A stretch of DNA of 64,000 nucleotides, from contig NC_133104.1 of the NCBI RefSeq assembly GCF_022965805.1, positions 23,804,069 to 23,868,068 on the forward strand, read 5' to 3'. Of the stretch, positions 45,338 through 55,532 are shown in pieces. Both the position numbers and the translations under genes were made by a program. The notes under the pieces were generated by a model that was not told where the DNA came from, searched no databases, and saw only the letters and a program-made list of their open reading frames with translations. Origin of the DNA: Primulina eburnea. Its lineage: Eukaryota > Streptophyta > Magnoliopsida > Lamiales > Gesneriaceae. Each line of letters opens with the position of its first letter. The first letter of the stretch is position 1.

Positions 45338-45355
45338 TTCTTAGAGGGGGAGAAA
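45338..45355 (+). other. Polypurine tract of gypsy 2
   Basis: TTAGAGGGGGAGAAA directly precedes the 3' LTR start at 45356. It is almost the same as the gypsy 1 tract. Confidence 0.88.
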
Positions 45356-45501
45356 TGTAAGACTCGAGATTAATAGTTCTCATCGACATAATACTCGGAA
45401 TATATGAGTATGTATATATATAATGAGGAGTGTTAAGTGAGATGAGAATAAGAAATACATGGACAAGAGGAGAAAACCTTAAAATTTGGACAGAACAGTT
45501 G

Positions 45502-45719
45502 GCGCATATGCGCGGAAAGAGTGGCGCATATGCGCGACATTTACAGTAGCATTGGCGCATATGCGCGGAAAGAAGCGGCGCATATGCGCGACACCTCCAG
45601 TAGCTGTGGCGCATATGCGCGAGATAAGTGGCGCATATGCGCGAGTGTTATTTTCTGCCAAGTGCCGAGACAATAGGTCTCGCGCATATGCGCGAGTAGT
45701 GACCGCGCATATGCGCGAG
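45502..45719. repeat. Eight copies of the palindrome GCGCATATGCGC
   Basis: The same array as in the 5' LTR but with a single spacer unit, so three fewer palindromes. Each copy is unmutated. Confidence 0.93.
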
Positions 45720-47107
45720 ACGTGTATTGCAAAGGATGAGCCATGTGTATCGAATCATGCAATATATATATATAATGGTCTACTTTTCCTTGCCATTTCA
45801 GAAGCTAGGGACGAGGGAATATCTGAGGAGTCTTCAAATTTCTTCCAAGGCTTCATCGTAAGATTTCTTAAGAATTAATCTTCCGATTTGTGTTCCGTGT
45901 TAAGATTTTTACTCCTCTTGACAAGAGCTACCAAGAGATGTAATTTTCATTCAATTCCAGCATGTTTGATATATATATGTGTTAGGAGAATGAAGGATTG
46001 AACTCTAGGATATGTTCTTGTGAGTATGAAGATAATATATTCGTAACCGGATCGAAGAACGGATGTCATATGCAATTGTTACGATTTTTATAGCATGTTT
46101 AGAACAAAATATGCAGATTTTGGGTACTATGACATGTTTAGGATGATGATTATGAGTTGACGAGTTTAGATTGATAATGTGTTGATATGTGTTGAGAATT
46201 TGATTGACCGGTATCGAGAATTACGTCGTTATGCCGTCAAATTGTACCGAAATCAAGTATTGACTTGGATAGGTGTTGATTAGATTAAAGATTGATAGAT
46301 TGTGTATCAACATTTCCATTTCAGATTCGTCTTGACGACTGTGACAGTGATTGTGCGACGAAAGGTATAGTACATGTTTTGTTTGGGGAATCACGACTCA
46401 AATGAGATCACATTTGAGTTTCCCAACCAAAATCACATACTTGTTTTATTGTTTATATCTAGATATGATTATGATTGTTTATAGATTTGTTTATAGAACT
46501 TGTATACAAATCTTGCTATGCTTTGTTTACAGATCATGTGGCATTGCATTAGAATGATTATGCTTGTTTACAGATTGTGTATTCATGCATTAAGATAGGA
46601 CAGTCTGGAGATCAGGCAGACTACTAGACGTTCGGCGATATCACAGCTTAGGGGAAGATCACCGCCCTTATTGTAGACGCGAATACAGATCAGGCCGAAG
46701 TCTAGGAATAAGACGGACAGCACCTCGATTGGGAGGGTAGGTGACAGACAGTGCCGTCTTATTCACAACGGGATCCCTAGAGTTCTAGTCGAGTCGCGTC
46801 TAGACATGATTAGACTCGCATTGTATGATTATATATGAATGACATTCATATTAGCATGTTTCATGTTTTAGATTGTTTTAATGCATGTATACATGTTTAT
46901 ACTGGGATTTGTTCTCACCGGTTTTCCGGCTGTTGTTATGTCTGTATGTGTGCATAACAACAGGTGGGGCAGGATCTGGGTCGAGACAGAGATGATCGTG
47001 TTAGCGTGGAGATCACGGGCGTAGCAGATGGACCAGTAGTTGTCTTTTATTATGTACTGTCTTTTAATACTGGTTAGTTGAGGACATACAGAATAAGACA
47101 TGTATTG

Positions 47108-47836
47108 TAGGGGTGATCACGGTGCGGTTTTGCGGTTTTTTAAAAAAAATTCAAACCGAATTGCCATATGCGGTCGGTTAGTATTTTGAAAAAATAATCG
47201 CGGTTTTACATGAAGAATTAGTATTACGGTTTTTAGCGGTTGCGGTCGGTTTACTGTTTTTTTAATGAAAAATATTAGAACATATATTTTAATTTATTTG
47301 AAAACAACAACAATATAGTGTCTTCAATATAAATTATAGTTCAAAGCATATAAAGATAAAAATAGATAAAACAATAATCAAGATTTAAAACTAAGTTAAT
47401 AATTTAACAACACAACATACTTACAACAAAAATGACATTTATACTACTTTATCATTTTTCTACTTTCAAACTTCAAACTAAATATTATAGCAAAAGAAAT
47501 AAATAATCTAATAAAATATTAATATGAAGAATAATTAAGAAGAAGATAAGTTTTATTTGTAAAAATAATAATTTTGAAGAAAGTTGAGATTTAATGAATG
47601 ACAACTTCTTAATTTGAATATAGTGTTTACAAATTATTATAATTCTAGGCCAAATATTATGGCAAGCGGTTTAGGCGGTGCGGTTTTTGGCAAAAAAAAA
47701 TAACCGAACCACGTATGCGGTGCGGTTTACGATTACTATTTTTAATCGCGGTTTTTTTAAAATATTATGAAAAACGGTGCGGTGCAATTCGGTTCAGGCG
47801 GTTCGGGCGGTTAATAAAAAAAATTGATCACCCCTA
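47108..47836. mobile_element. Non-autonomous hAT element (729 bp MITE)
   Basis: Terminal inverted repeats TAGGGGTGATCA and TGATCACCCCTA, with a perfect 8-bp duplication ATGTATTG (47100-47107 and 47837-47844). The 5' LTR has one uninterrupted copy of the site. Both ends are rich in GCGGTTT/GGTGCGG words, typical hAT subterminal repeats. The AT-rich centre encodes nothing. It arrived after gypsy 2. Confidence 0.95.
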
Positions 47837-47988
47837 ATGTATTGTATGTTGTATGTTGTAAATTAAATAAAGAATGTATGCTTGTTTGGTTACATGTGTT
47901 TTTATGTAAAAAGCGAAAATTTGACCCATGTTTTATAATAACGATCCATTTAATCCCAAGAAAAAGAATTAGAGCCCGGGTCCCCACA

Positions 47989-48470
47989 TTTATGGTACAC
48001 CAAAGAAACAAACACCAATTTAGTGTGTTTTAGTGATGCTGATTGGGCAGGAAACCTTGATGATAGGAAGATTACCACTGGTGGATGTTTTTTTCTTGGT
48101 ATAGTAGAAAGCAAAATTGTGTGTCTCTGTCCACTGCTGAATCTGAATATGTTGCAGCTGCTAGTTGCTGTTCACAACTTTTGTGGATGAATCAAATGAT
48201 TAAAGATTATGGATTCAACAGTGACACCTTAATTGTATACTGTGACAACTCAAGTGCAATTGACATTTCAAAAAACCCAGTACAACACTCTTGAACGAAA
48301 CACATAGACATTAGACATCATTTTATTTGAGATTTGGTTGAGAAGGGTACAATTCGAATGAAATTTGTTAGAACTGAGAACCAACTGGCTAATATTTTTA
48401 CAAAACCATTGGATTTTGAGAGATTTTCCAATCTTAGGAAGTCTCTCAGCTTGTGTGCACAATGATCACT
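47989..48470 (+). pseudogene. Sirevirus-like RNase H (right of the gypsy 2 insertion)
   Basis: The reverse-transcriptase frame resumes at the duplication with 'SDADWAGNLDDRKITTGGCFFLG'. It shifts frame near 48085 with a small deletion and continues as 'WYSRKQNCVSLSTAESEYVAAASCCSQLLWM' and 'VYCDNSSAIDISKNP'. Stops lie near 48292 and 48330. The end block 'VRTENQLANIFTKPLDFERF' is present, so the domain is complete but broken. Confidence 0.88.
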
Positions 48471-48486
48471 CACGGATGTTGTCCTG

Positions 48487-48500
48487 GGTGTTACAACACC
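48487..48500. repeat. Dyad GGTGTTACAACACC after pol
   Basis: Same core as the LTR site, with GTTGT upstream (48479) and GACAACAC downstream. Confidence 0.8.
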
Positions 48501-49007
48501 TGTGGACAACACTCAGCTTGCATGTACATTTTATTTTTAGGATGCTAGACATATTGCATACATCTTGTTTTGTGTGAAGCCTGTACAAGTGAAGGATACT
48601 GAATGGTGTGCTCTCAGTTGTGAATCAAACTTTCTACCAAAAGTTTCTAAAGTATGGAGTGAGCTCAATCTAAGTCATTAAACTGTTGAGGATGTTCGTG
48701 TACCACATGATCTTGTCCAATGTAGAAAATGACTTAGAAAAATTCTTGAGCAATAAGGTGAAAAATAGAAAAGAGGAGAAAACTTGAACAAAAAAAATGT
48801 TTAGAAGAAAATAGAAAAAGCTACCTAGAGGAGTCCAATGAAGACCGTTCTTCTAGTGTGGGAGCTACCACTTCTAGGTCAAAATACAAATGGAAAAAGC
48901 TACCTAGAGGAGTCCTATGAAGACCGTTCTTCTAGAGTGAGAGCTACCATGTCTGAATTAAAAAATGTTCAAGAAAGTTTGAGTACAACTTGTGAGTGTT
49001 GCCAAGA

Positions 49008-49022
49008 GGTGTTGCCAACACC
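49008..49022. repeat. Dyad GGTGTTGCCAACACC before the 3' ORF
   Basis: Preceded by GTGTTGCC at 48997. Non-coding context. Confidence 0.75.
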
Positions 49023-49543
49023 TAAGTACAGACTGATCACAGTTTTATCACATACATGTGTATTTCATTTTTTATCATATCTTAGGCATAAATTTATGTC
49101 ATTCATACTGCTGTTTTGTAAATTCATCATGTCCAGTGGGCTACCAGTTTTTAATTCATTAAATGTGAAGAAAACCCTAACCGACTTAATTTTGAACTTT
49201 CTTGATTTCTAACTGATTGTGGGGTTAATTCGACGTGGTGTTTTATTCTGACTGGTTTCTTGAGATAATGATTACACTGTTTCAGAATAGTTACAGTTGG
49301 GTGAGAGTAAAAACTGAGTTGAAGAGGTGCTGAAGTTGCGGCTCTACAAAATATTACCGTTGGAGATTGTTCTTAAATAATTAGGGCTGAATTAGGATCA
49401 CCTTTACTGTTTAGTATTTTCCCTCACATTTGAAAATTTCTCCTGCTCTCATTATTCATTTTGTTTTGCGTAAAATATCTCTGTTCTTCGCGATTTTCTG
49501 TGTCCGTCGAACCGATCTACTTCCTTTGTTCTCAAATTCCCTG

Positions 49544-50932
49544 ATGGCTGGCTTTGATCCTCATGACATTAGGAGTGAAATGGCTGCGAGCATGAGTAGA
49601 AAATATCCTGAGACAACACCCACAGCCGAAACCAATGTTGAGGGGATGCAAATTGTGGGTGTGGCCGAAGAGCCAACTCCGTTGGAAATAATCGCTCCTG
49701 GTGAACCTGGGAACGAGATCAATGTTGAGAATCCTCCAGACTTTGAAGTCTTGAATAAAGCTTTTCCCACTGCTCCTATGCGCCGAAGGTCAAAGAGACA
49801 AGCAGGGTTCGATCCTGACTTTGTTCCAACTAAGAAACCACGGGCAGTTATCTCATCAAATCTTCTGGACCCTGATTTCTCATCTGGAGACAACTCCAAT
49901 GATGATGATTTTGAGTTGGTGGCTCGCCCCAAACCAACTGTTGCTGCAAAGGAATCTGGTTCTACTTCTGGTAGTCAAAAGCCAAACCCCATCACGGATA
50001 CTCAAAATGTTGCAGAAGAAAAAGTTCCTGATGAGCCTGTAGAAGATAAACAATCTCTGGCCGAGTTTCTTGCTCACCTTAAAGAAGAAAAGGCTGTCAA
50101 GAAACAAATTTCTAAGGATGATGAACCTGATTCAGAAATGATGAAGGAGTTTGAGCAAAACCGACCTGGAGCTTCTGATGATTCCTCTTCATCGCCTGTA
50201 TCTGACTTTGAATCTGAGGAACAGGGTGATGATGAATCTGAGGATATTAGCTCTGAAGCTAGTGAGTCCTCTGAAGATGTTGCTGCTACTGCTGCCGTTG
50301 TTGAGGTGGATGTTGACAACACCGCGTACAACATTGACTCTGCTGACTATGATTTAAGTAAGTCTTTTTCCCCCAAATTTTATTCTGAGGATGCCTTGGC
50401 ATTATGGCCGCTGTTTGTTCAGAGAAAGCTGATTGAGGAGAAAAATATTGATGTTAATGCTTATGGGCAATACAACTTGATTGAGTTTCTCAAGAACCGA
50501 ATATTGCTGTCCACTGTCACTACTGTTATGCCCTACTGTCGCCGTGTAGTGCTAGAATTCTACTGCAATCTCTTGCGCAGTGTTGGAGATGAGGAATCAG
50601 TGAAGTATGGGAGAGTGTTTGCTCGGGATCGTATCTACAAGTTCTCACCTTCTGTGATCAATGCATTCTACAACACTCCGGATATTGAGGAAGTTGACGA
50701 GGATCTTGACATACATGTTGTCACCTCTGTGCTCACTGGAGGCGTGATTACCGTATTCCCTGATTATCCCAAGAAATTGAGTGCTGCTAATCTCACCTCC
50801 TTCTTCTCTGTGCTTCACAAAACTTCCATCTGGAACTGGACACCGTCAACCAACTCTACTACTGTAACCAGATCTCAGGTTCTGGTGTTATTTGCTATTG
50901 GCACTGGAAGAGCTTTAAATTTGGAAAGCTAG
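49544..50932 (+). CDS. Sirevirus-like 3' ORF, main part
   Basis: The frame is open from 49430, but the ATG at 49544 ('MAGFDPHD') is the likelier start because upstream residues look like untranslated sequence. From that start the protein has a disordered, acidic N-terminal half with basic patches ('RRRSKRQ', 'KKPRA') and a Ser/Glu/Asp-rich tract. A folded region of about 190 residues follows: 'FYSEDALALWPLFVQRKLIEE', 'RRVVLEFYCNL', 'INAFYN', 'VVTSVLTGGVI', 'HKTSIWNWTPSTNSTTVTRSQVLVLFAIGTG'. This resembles the 'putative plant transposon protein' domain (Pfam Transposase_32-like). I see no signal peptide or membrane span, so 'envelope' is not supported. A 1-base loss near 50905 shifts the frame. 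Confidence 0.8.
   Translation: MAGFDPHDIRSEMAASMSRKYPETTPTAETNVEGMQIVGVAEEPTPLEIIAPGEPGNEINVENPPDFEVLNKAFPTAPMRRRSKRQAGFDPDFVPTKKPRAVISSNLLDPDFSSGDNSNDDDFELVARPKPTVAAKESGSTSGSQKPNPITDTQNVAEEKVPDEPVEDKQSLAEFLAHLKEEKAVKKQISKDDEPDSEMMKEFEQNRPGASDDSSSSPVSDFESEEQGDDESEDISSEASESSEDVAATAAVVEVDVDNTAYNIDSADYDLSKSFSPKFYSEDALALWPLFVQRKLIEEKNIDVNAYGQYNLIEFLKNRILLSTVTTVMPYCRRVVLEFYCNLLRSVGDEESVKYGRVFARDRIYKFSPSVINAFYNTPDIEEVDEDLDIHVVTSVLTGGVITVFPDYPKKLSAANLTSFFSVLHKTSIWNWTPSTNSTTVTRSQVLVLFAIGTGRALNLES
50306..50323. repeat. Dyad-like site TGTTGACAACACC in the 3' ORF
   Basis: A partial copy of the compound dyad (inner GTTGACAAC, then ACCGCGTACAAC), in coding sequence for 'VDVDNTAYN'. Confidence 0.6.
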
Positions 50933-51285
50933 TGTTTAGGACAGCCCTACAATATGCTGAAGGACATTTCAAGAAAACGAAGCTGCCCTACCCCTCACTC
51001 ATTTATGGAATCCTGGAATCTCAAGGTTTCATCAAGGATATTGATGACGAACTCTGTCCTGTCGGAGGAACTCTGAAGATTTCTCCTGTCTATTTTAAGG
51101 GCAACAGAAAGATCGATCTGCCCTGGCTGAGTTCGAGTGTTGCTTCGGATGTTGGACACACTGGTGACACAACATCTGAGCCCCTGTCTGACAATGCTGA
51201 TGCATCGGAGCTTCTGACTGCGAGTTTACCCCCTACACCTCCGCCTGGTTATGTTACATTATCTCTCTCCTATATTAGAGCTTAG
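50932..51285 (+). CDS. Sirevirus-like 3' ORF, continuation after frameshift
   Basis: 117 residues continuing the domain ('FRTALQYAEGHFKKTKLPYPSLIYGILESQG', then 'PVYFKGNRKIDLPW') and a Ser/Thr/Pro-rich linker. The nominal start is only the frameshift point. After the TAG at 51283-51285 the same frame runs to about 51458 with 'IAYGRQQIDNAKKTIDHYKNQVADFELLLAAS', which looks like a short coiled coil. That tail probably belongs to the same protein. Confidence 0.75.
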   Translation: MFRTALQYAEGHFKKTKLPYPSLIYGILESQGFIKDIDDELCPVGGTLKISPVYFKGNRKIDLPWLSSSVASDVGHTGDTTSEPLSDNADASELLTASLPPTPPPGYVTLSLSYIRA

Positions 51286-51751
51286 ATTGCCTATGGTCGA
51301 CAACAGATTGATAATGCCAAGAAGACCATTGATCATTACAAAAATCAAGTGGCCGATTTTGAGCTTCTACTTGCTGCTAGTATCCATTCTGGACAAAAAA
51401 AGGGAGATATAGCTGGAACCAGTGGAGCTGATGATGATAATATATGTAATGAAGGATAATTCGAGCGATTTTGAGTTTTTTTTGGTTTCTCTTAATGGTT
51501 CTACTACTTCTTACTTTAGATGTCCCTTTATTCTCTCTGATAATTGTCCCTCCTGATTAATGAAATATTCCGGTGTTATGATCTGAATGTTGCAACATCT
51601 AACATACAACACTTGTGTTAACTGTATTTGTCAACAGGTGAAGGCTTAACGGTAGAATTCAGGGGGAGTTACTGATTTGCTAACTCAGGGGGAGTTGAGC
51701 TGTATAACCATTTTTGGGGTGTTTTGTCCAGAAAGACAAAAAAGGGGAGAT
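51286..51751 (+). other. 3' untranslated region with repeated AGGGGGAG and polypurine tract
   Basis: The coiled-coil tail of the 3' ORF ends at about 51458. A small dyad ATGTTGCAACAT lies at 51587-51598. CAGGGGGAGTT occurs at 51660-51670 and 51686-51696, and the tract AAAAAAGGGGAGAT ends at 51751, just before the 3' LTR. Multiple polypurine-like motifs are a described feature of Sireviruses. Confidence 0.8.
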
Positions 51752-52604
51752 TGAAAGGAATTTTATTCCTTGATATATTTTACGTTTTTATTTTTGATAT
51801 TTTGCCTTTCTAGGCATAAGGATAATCTTGAAATCAACATGTGATACAAGACTATATTTGATATGATATTATAGTATCTTTATGATATGATATCACAATA
51901 TCTTTAAGATATTATCCTTGTTTTAAAAAGAGTTTGTTTCCTAATGAAACTGCTTTTTGTCTAGGTTAAATAGGACTTAAAGAAGGAAAACGGCGAGTGG
52001 AGAGGCAAACACAATAATCACGGAGAGACGAAGTATTTATAGAGAATCCTTTGATATCGCAGCAAGCTTGTGCCGTTGAAAAAGTGTTGCTGTGGAGTAC
52101 TAACAATAGCCGAAGACAACACCTAATTATTGTTTTAATTAGTGTGTTGATTTTTGAAAACTTTTCATTTCTCAGTTGATTCATCCTATGTATTTTGGCT
52201 ATACGGTTTGTTAGAGGTTTAGGATGCAGTTTGTTACTCGCCTTTATAAGAGAGTTGTTTGATTCTTTCACTAGTATTGGTTTTTGTAAACTTACAAGTT
52301 TTTCTAGTGAATTATTTTGCCCTGAGGCACCGCACAAGTATTTGATACTTGTGCATAATTTATATCTCGTCTCTCGTATTAGTATAATTCAAGTTGTGTG
52401 TTAATTTTTTAAACTGTAAATACTTGTGCATAATTTATATCTCGTCTCTCGTATTAGTATAATTCAAGTTGTGTGTTAATTTTTTAAACTGTAACTTCCG
52501 ATGCATGTTGTCGTGGGTGTTACAACACCCTCGCACAACACCTACATACTGATTCACACAACATTCACCCTCATCACTCTCACACTGTGGGAATAGAACT
52601 TTCA
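51752..52604 (+). repeat. 3' LTR of the Sirevirus-like element (853 bp)
   Basis: Partner of 25825-26588. It carries a private tandem duplication of about 75-80 bp (units ending AACTGTAA, about 52345-52495) and about 13 bp missing from the 5' copy. The dyad GGTGTTACAACACC is at 52516-52529. Confidence 0.92.
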
Positions 52605-53240
52605 CTTCTCATTGTTTGATAGTGTTCTAAACACTTAAACCTCACAATTGATGATGTTGGGTAACTTTGGGAGTGTGCTTAGGGACCCCAAACGCCACTA
52701 TTTATAGATGTTCTCTAACCATCATAAAGAAAGAAAAGATATGGAAAATCTTGATGATGTACATTCCTAAAATGTTAAATATATCTCAATATATTTATTA
52801 TCTTATTATACATAATATTCTTGATTTTCATTCCCTTAAATATGAGACATCTTCCATATTTATCTTAATGAAATATGTTGATTATGGTTAAATTATTTTA
52901 TGGACTTAAATAAAATAATCTTATATTCTCTCACATGGTCTACATATTTCAAATAATTGAATAATCAAGAAATCAATCATCATCATTCAAAGTTAAGAAA
53001 CAAATATGTGAATCAAGACAATACGTCCTCTTATAATGAGTATTATCTTCCATGTATCATATGTATCATATTCCCTAATATAATAAATGGATAAAACTAA
53101 TGCTTTATCCTCGGTCCAAATTTTATGATATTTATCAAATTAATGAATGAATACATCAATAACAAATAAGTGAAAAATATCATAATAGAGTTTCATTAAT
53201 AACTCAATTGTTCTTATAAAAAAATTACATAGATGAACCA
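52605..53240 (-). repeat. Copia LTR remnant, right of the Sirevirus-like insertion
   Basis: Continues 25703-25824 across the CTTCT duplication. On the minus strand a TATA box (TATAAATA, 52699-52706) lies about 90 bp upstream of the insertion point. The RNase H remnant adjoins it on the right, so it is the 3' LTR of an older minus-strand copia. Confidence 0.65.
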
Positions 53241-53520
53241 AGTCTCATACTTTTTACATAATCCTTAAATTTATTTGAAGGCATGCCTTTAGTCAAAGGA
53301 TAAATACTCATCAATTCATTGCTAATGCATTCAATAATGATAGTCTTATCTTTAACATGTTCTCTTATAGCTAAGTACTTAATTTCGATGTACTTACTTC
53401 AACTTCCACTCTTGTTATTCTTAAAAATAGCTGAATAGTCACAAAACAACATCAATGGGCTAGAAATGGAATTCATGATTCTAAGCCCCAAAATGAAACT
53501 AAAACCTCCAGTAATCGTTA
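53241..53520 (-). pseudogene. Copia RNase H C-terminal remnant
   Basis: On the minus strand the sequence encodes the end of copia RNase H with stops: 'CDYSAIF', 'SKYIEIKYLAIREHVKDKTI', 'ISNELMSIYPLTKGMPSNKFKDYV'. Everything upstream is missing where gypsy LTR copy D begins. Confidence 0.75.
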
Positions 53521-55532
53521 TTCTTTAAAATGAACTAAAAAAATTTTTTATTAAGCTTTCGGCCGAATATGTACTTTTAAAATACTTTTCTACCATTTAT
53601 AAATAACCAACCAATTGTGACTTTCGTATTAGCTGAAGGTCGATGGATCCATCTACATATTACCACGGTACCGGGCGGCAGGGATATCAGCAACACTCTC
53701 ACCCATCAATTGAGCCTTGCCTTTACATATTATCGTATCATCGTATTAGTCACAATCAATTCACCTCCTTCAACTTTTCATATTTTCATCACTTATAAAA
53801 ATTCATGCACATATATATAAATCATTTTTCTTTTAAACCAAGCATGCAACATGTCTTATAGCATTAACATTTTATCATCAAATTCCATAAACATTTAAAA
53901 TAAATGTTTTAACATGTATTATAACATTCAGGACACTGTCAGGATGTCTAAAAATTTAGGTGTAAAATGACAATTTTACCCTAGACAAATACTTTCCATA
54001 ATTATCCCTAGACCTCGAAACGACGTCCCATATCATTCCAAACTTAACCTACTACCTCAAAACTTTCACTTAAATAATCCCCAGGCTTAAAATTACCTCA
54101 AAACTTTCACTTAAATAATCCCCAGGCTTAAAATTTTGCTTTTCTATAATTTCCTCGATTCATTTTTAAACTTAGACGTACACCCCGGTTTTTGGCTTGT
54201 ATTGATTCCAAACTTTACCAAACTTGAACCAAAGCTTAATAACACCTAAATAAACCATATACAACCCAATTCAAGCCAATCAAGTCCCATGACCATGCCT
54301 AGGACTCCTACTGAACTTCAGCCCTTATTTTCGAAAACCCTAGGCTTCTACCCTTGACACCTCCGGCCCTAGCCCCTCTCCTCCATGCCAGACCCTAGAC
54401 CAACCTCCTAGGACCCTACTGCACCCATATGGATCCTAATGGACCGAGCCTAACCATCCCTAACACGCCCAGCCCTTCGCCCGGAACAAGAAAGCCAAGC
54501 GCGACTTCCCCTTTCTGTTGCTTTCCTAAGCTTCGCACCAGCCTCCCCTTGAGCCGTCTAGGACCATGAATAGACCATATTATGCCCCTTAGTCTTGTCC
54601 AGCCTTCAAGCATGCTCCTAAGGGTCTCATGTGGAAAAAAACATCCCTTCTAGTTCCCATACCATGACATCCCCTTTGTGTAATATTAACAAGAATTTTG
54701 AAGTATAAAAACACATGTTCTAAGCATAATATTGCATAAAAACGAAAATAAATGCAAGGCGATATATTTTTCATGCAAATATATATCAAACCATAATATG
54801 GTGTGATAGATGAGAAAAAGAAGATTAAAGCGTGCCTTTGTGTATTTCACGCACGAAAACATTTTGCCAATGCGAGGAACATTGGCGAAGATGTGACCTT
54901 TGCTGAATTTTTCTTCCAAAAAACGAGTGTTTCCCTTCAAAGTTTTTGTGTGTGTGTGTTTTGGGGAGGGGAGAGTCTTAGTAATTAATTAGAGGGATGG
55001 GTCATGTGATATATGGAGTTTGGGGAGGGTTTGTTAGCTTTTTATTTTAATTAAAACTCATGTTGCAAGCTTGGGCCCGTTAGCCAAATATAATAGGCTC
55101 ATTAAGCCCATTATTCATTATTTAAAATATTTTATTTAAGAAAATTTATGTGAATATTAGCCGAGTTCTAAAAAGTTCATATTTTCGTCGAAAAACGAAT
55201 ACTTGTTTAAAATATGTCTCGGCGTATAAAATCATCTTAAAACGCCTCATTTTCGAAATACCACATAACATATACTATATATTAAATAATTAAAAATAAT
55301 TATTTAATAAAAATATTTTCCCTCATATGGTCCCCTGCATCCATTTCTCGATCACGTCTCGCATAACCTTTCAAACACAGTTTTACGCATTCTAACAGAA
55401 AACCCTAACATAAACATGTAATCATGTATATCTTCTTTAATTCATGCAATTAAAACCATTTATTCAGTCATTTTCCATTTTTTTTATATTTGCATGCAGT
55501 TGAATTAAGTTATCGTATTTTTGGACCTTACA
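53521..55532 (-). repeat. Ty3/gypsy LTR copy D
   Basis: Related to copies A-C: GGATCCATCTACATATTACC near 53650, ATTCAGGACACTGTCAGGATG near 53930, a GTATTTCACGCACG block near 54845, and the LTR start on the minus strand TGTAAGGTCCAAAAATACG at 55532. The left boundary is approximate. It is followed on the right by the 3' end of a gypsy pol gene, so it is a 3' LTR in minus orientation. It includes a 34-bp-scale tandem repeat near 54050-54130 (AAAATTACCTCAAAACTTTC). Confidence 0.75.

Larger units (their letters stand above)
38485..47988 (+). mobile_element. Gypsy 2: Ty3/gypsy chromovirus (Tekay/Del-like), plus strand
   Basis: A complete element with a perfect TTTAT duplication (38480-38484 and 47989-47993), LTRs at 38485-40471 and 45356-47988, a primer site at 40477, gag-pol and a polypurine tract at about 45341. 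After removing the MITE in the 3' LTR and the 81-bp duplication in the 5' LTR, the LTRs differ at about 14 positions (roughly 0.7-0.8%). Coding is broken by one frameshift in gag and three stops in or near reverse transcriptase. It is related to gypsy 1 but a different family: the LTRs are not similar. Confidence 0.95.
45356..47988 (+). repeat. 3' LTR of gypsy 2 (2633 bp including a MITE)
   Basis: Matches 38485-40471 from TGTAAGACTCGAG to GGGTCCCCACA. It is longer because of the hAT MITE (47108-47836), and it has eight rather than eleven GCGCATATGCGC palindromes. Confidence 0.93.
48471..49543 (+). other. Pol-to-3' ORF region of the Sirevirus-like element
   Basis: Non-coding apart from short frames. 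It has dyads GGTGTTACAACACC (48487-48500) and GGTGTTGCCAACACC (49008-49022), each with flanking GTTG/CAACAC words. It also has an imperfect tandem repeat of about 70 bp (about 48822-48950, units containing AAGACCGTTCTTCTAG). Confidence 0.7.
25825..52604 (+). mobile_element. Sirevirus-like Ty1/copia element with extra 3' ORF (nested, 26.8 kb)
   Basis: It is flanked by a perfect CTTCT duplication (25820-25824 and 52605-52609). It has LTRs at 25825-26588 and 51752-52604 (TGAAAGGAATTTTATTCC ... GAACTTTCA), a methionine-tRNA primer site, gag, PR-IN-RT-RH, a long 3' region with an additional ORF, repeated AGGGGGAG motifs and a polypurine tract. The 3' ORF and the repeated purine motifs are known marks of the Sirevirus (SIRE/Maximus) lineage. 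Two gypsy elements are inserted; without them the element is about 10 kb. The LTRs differ at about 20 positions plus indels (about 2-3%). A frameshift, several stops and a small deletion make it defective. Confidence 0.92.

Noticed and set aside
49430..49543. N-terminal 38 residues of the 3' ORF as a signal peptide
   Set aside because: Hydrophobic but followed by a better start (49544) and a charged, non-secretory protein; more likely untranslated leader.
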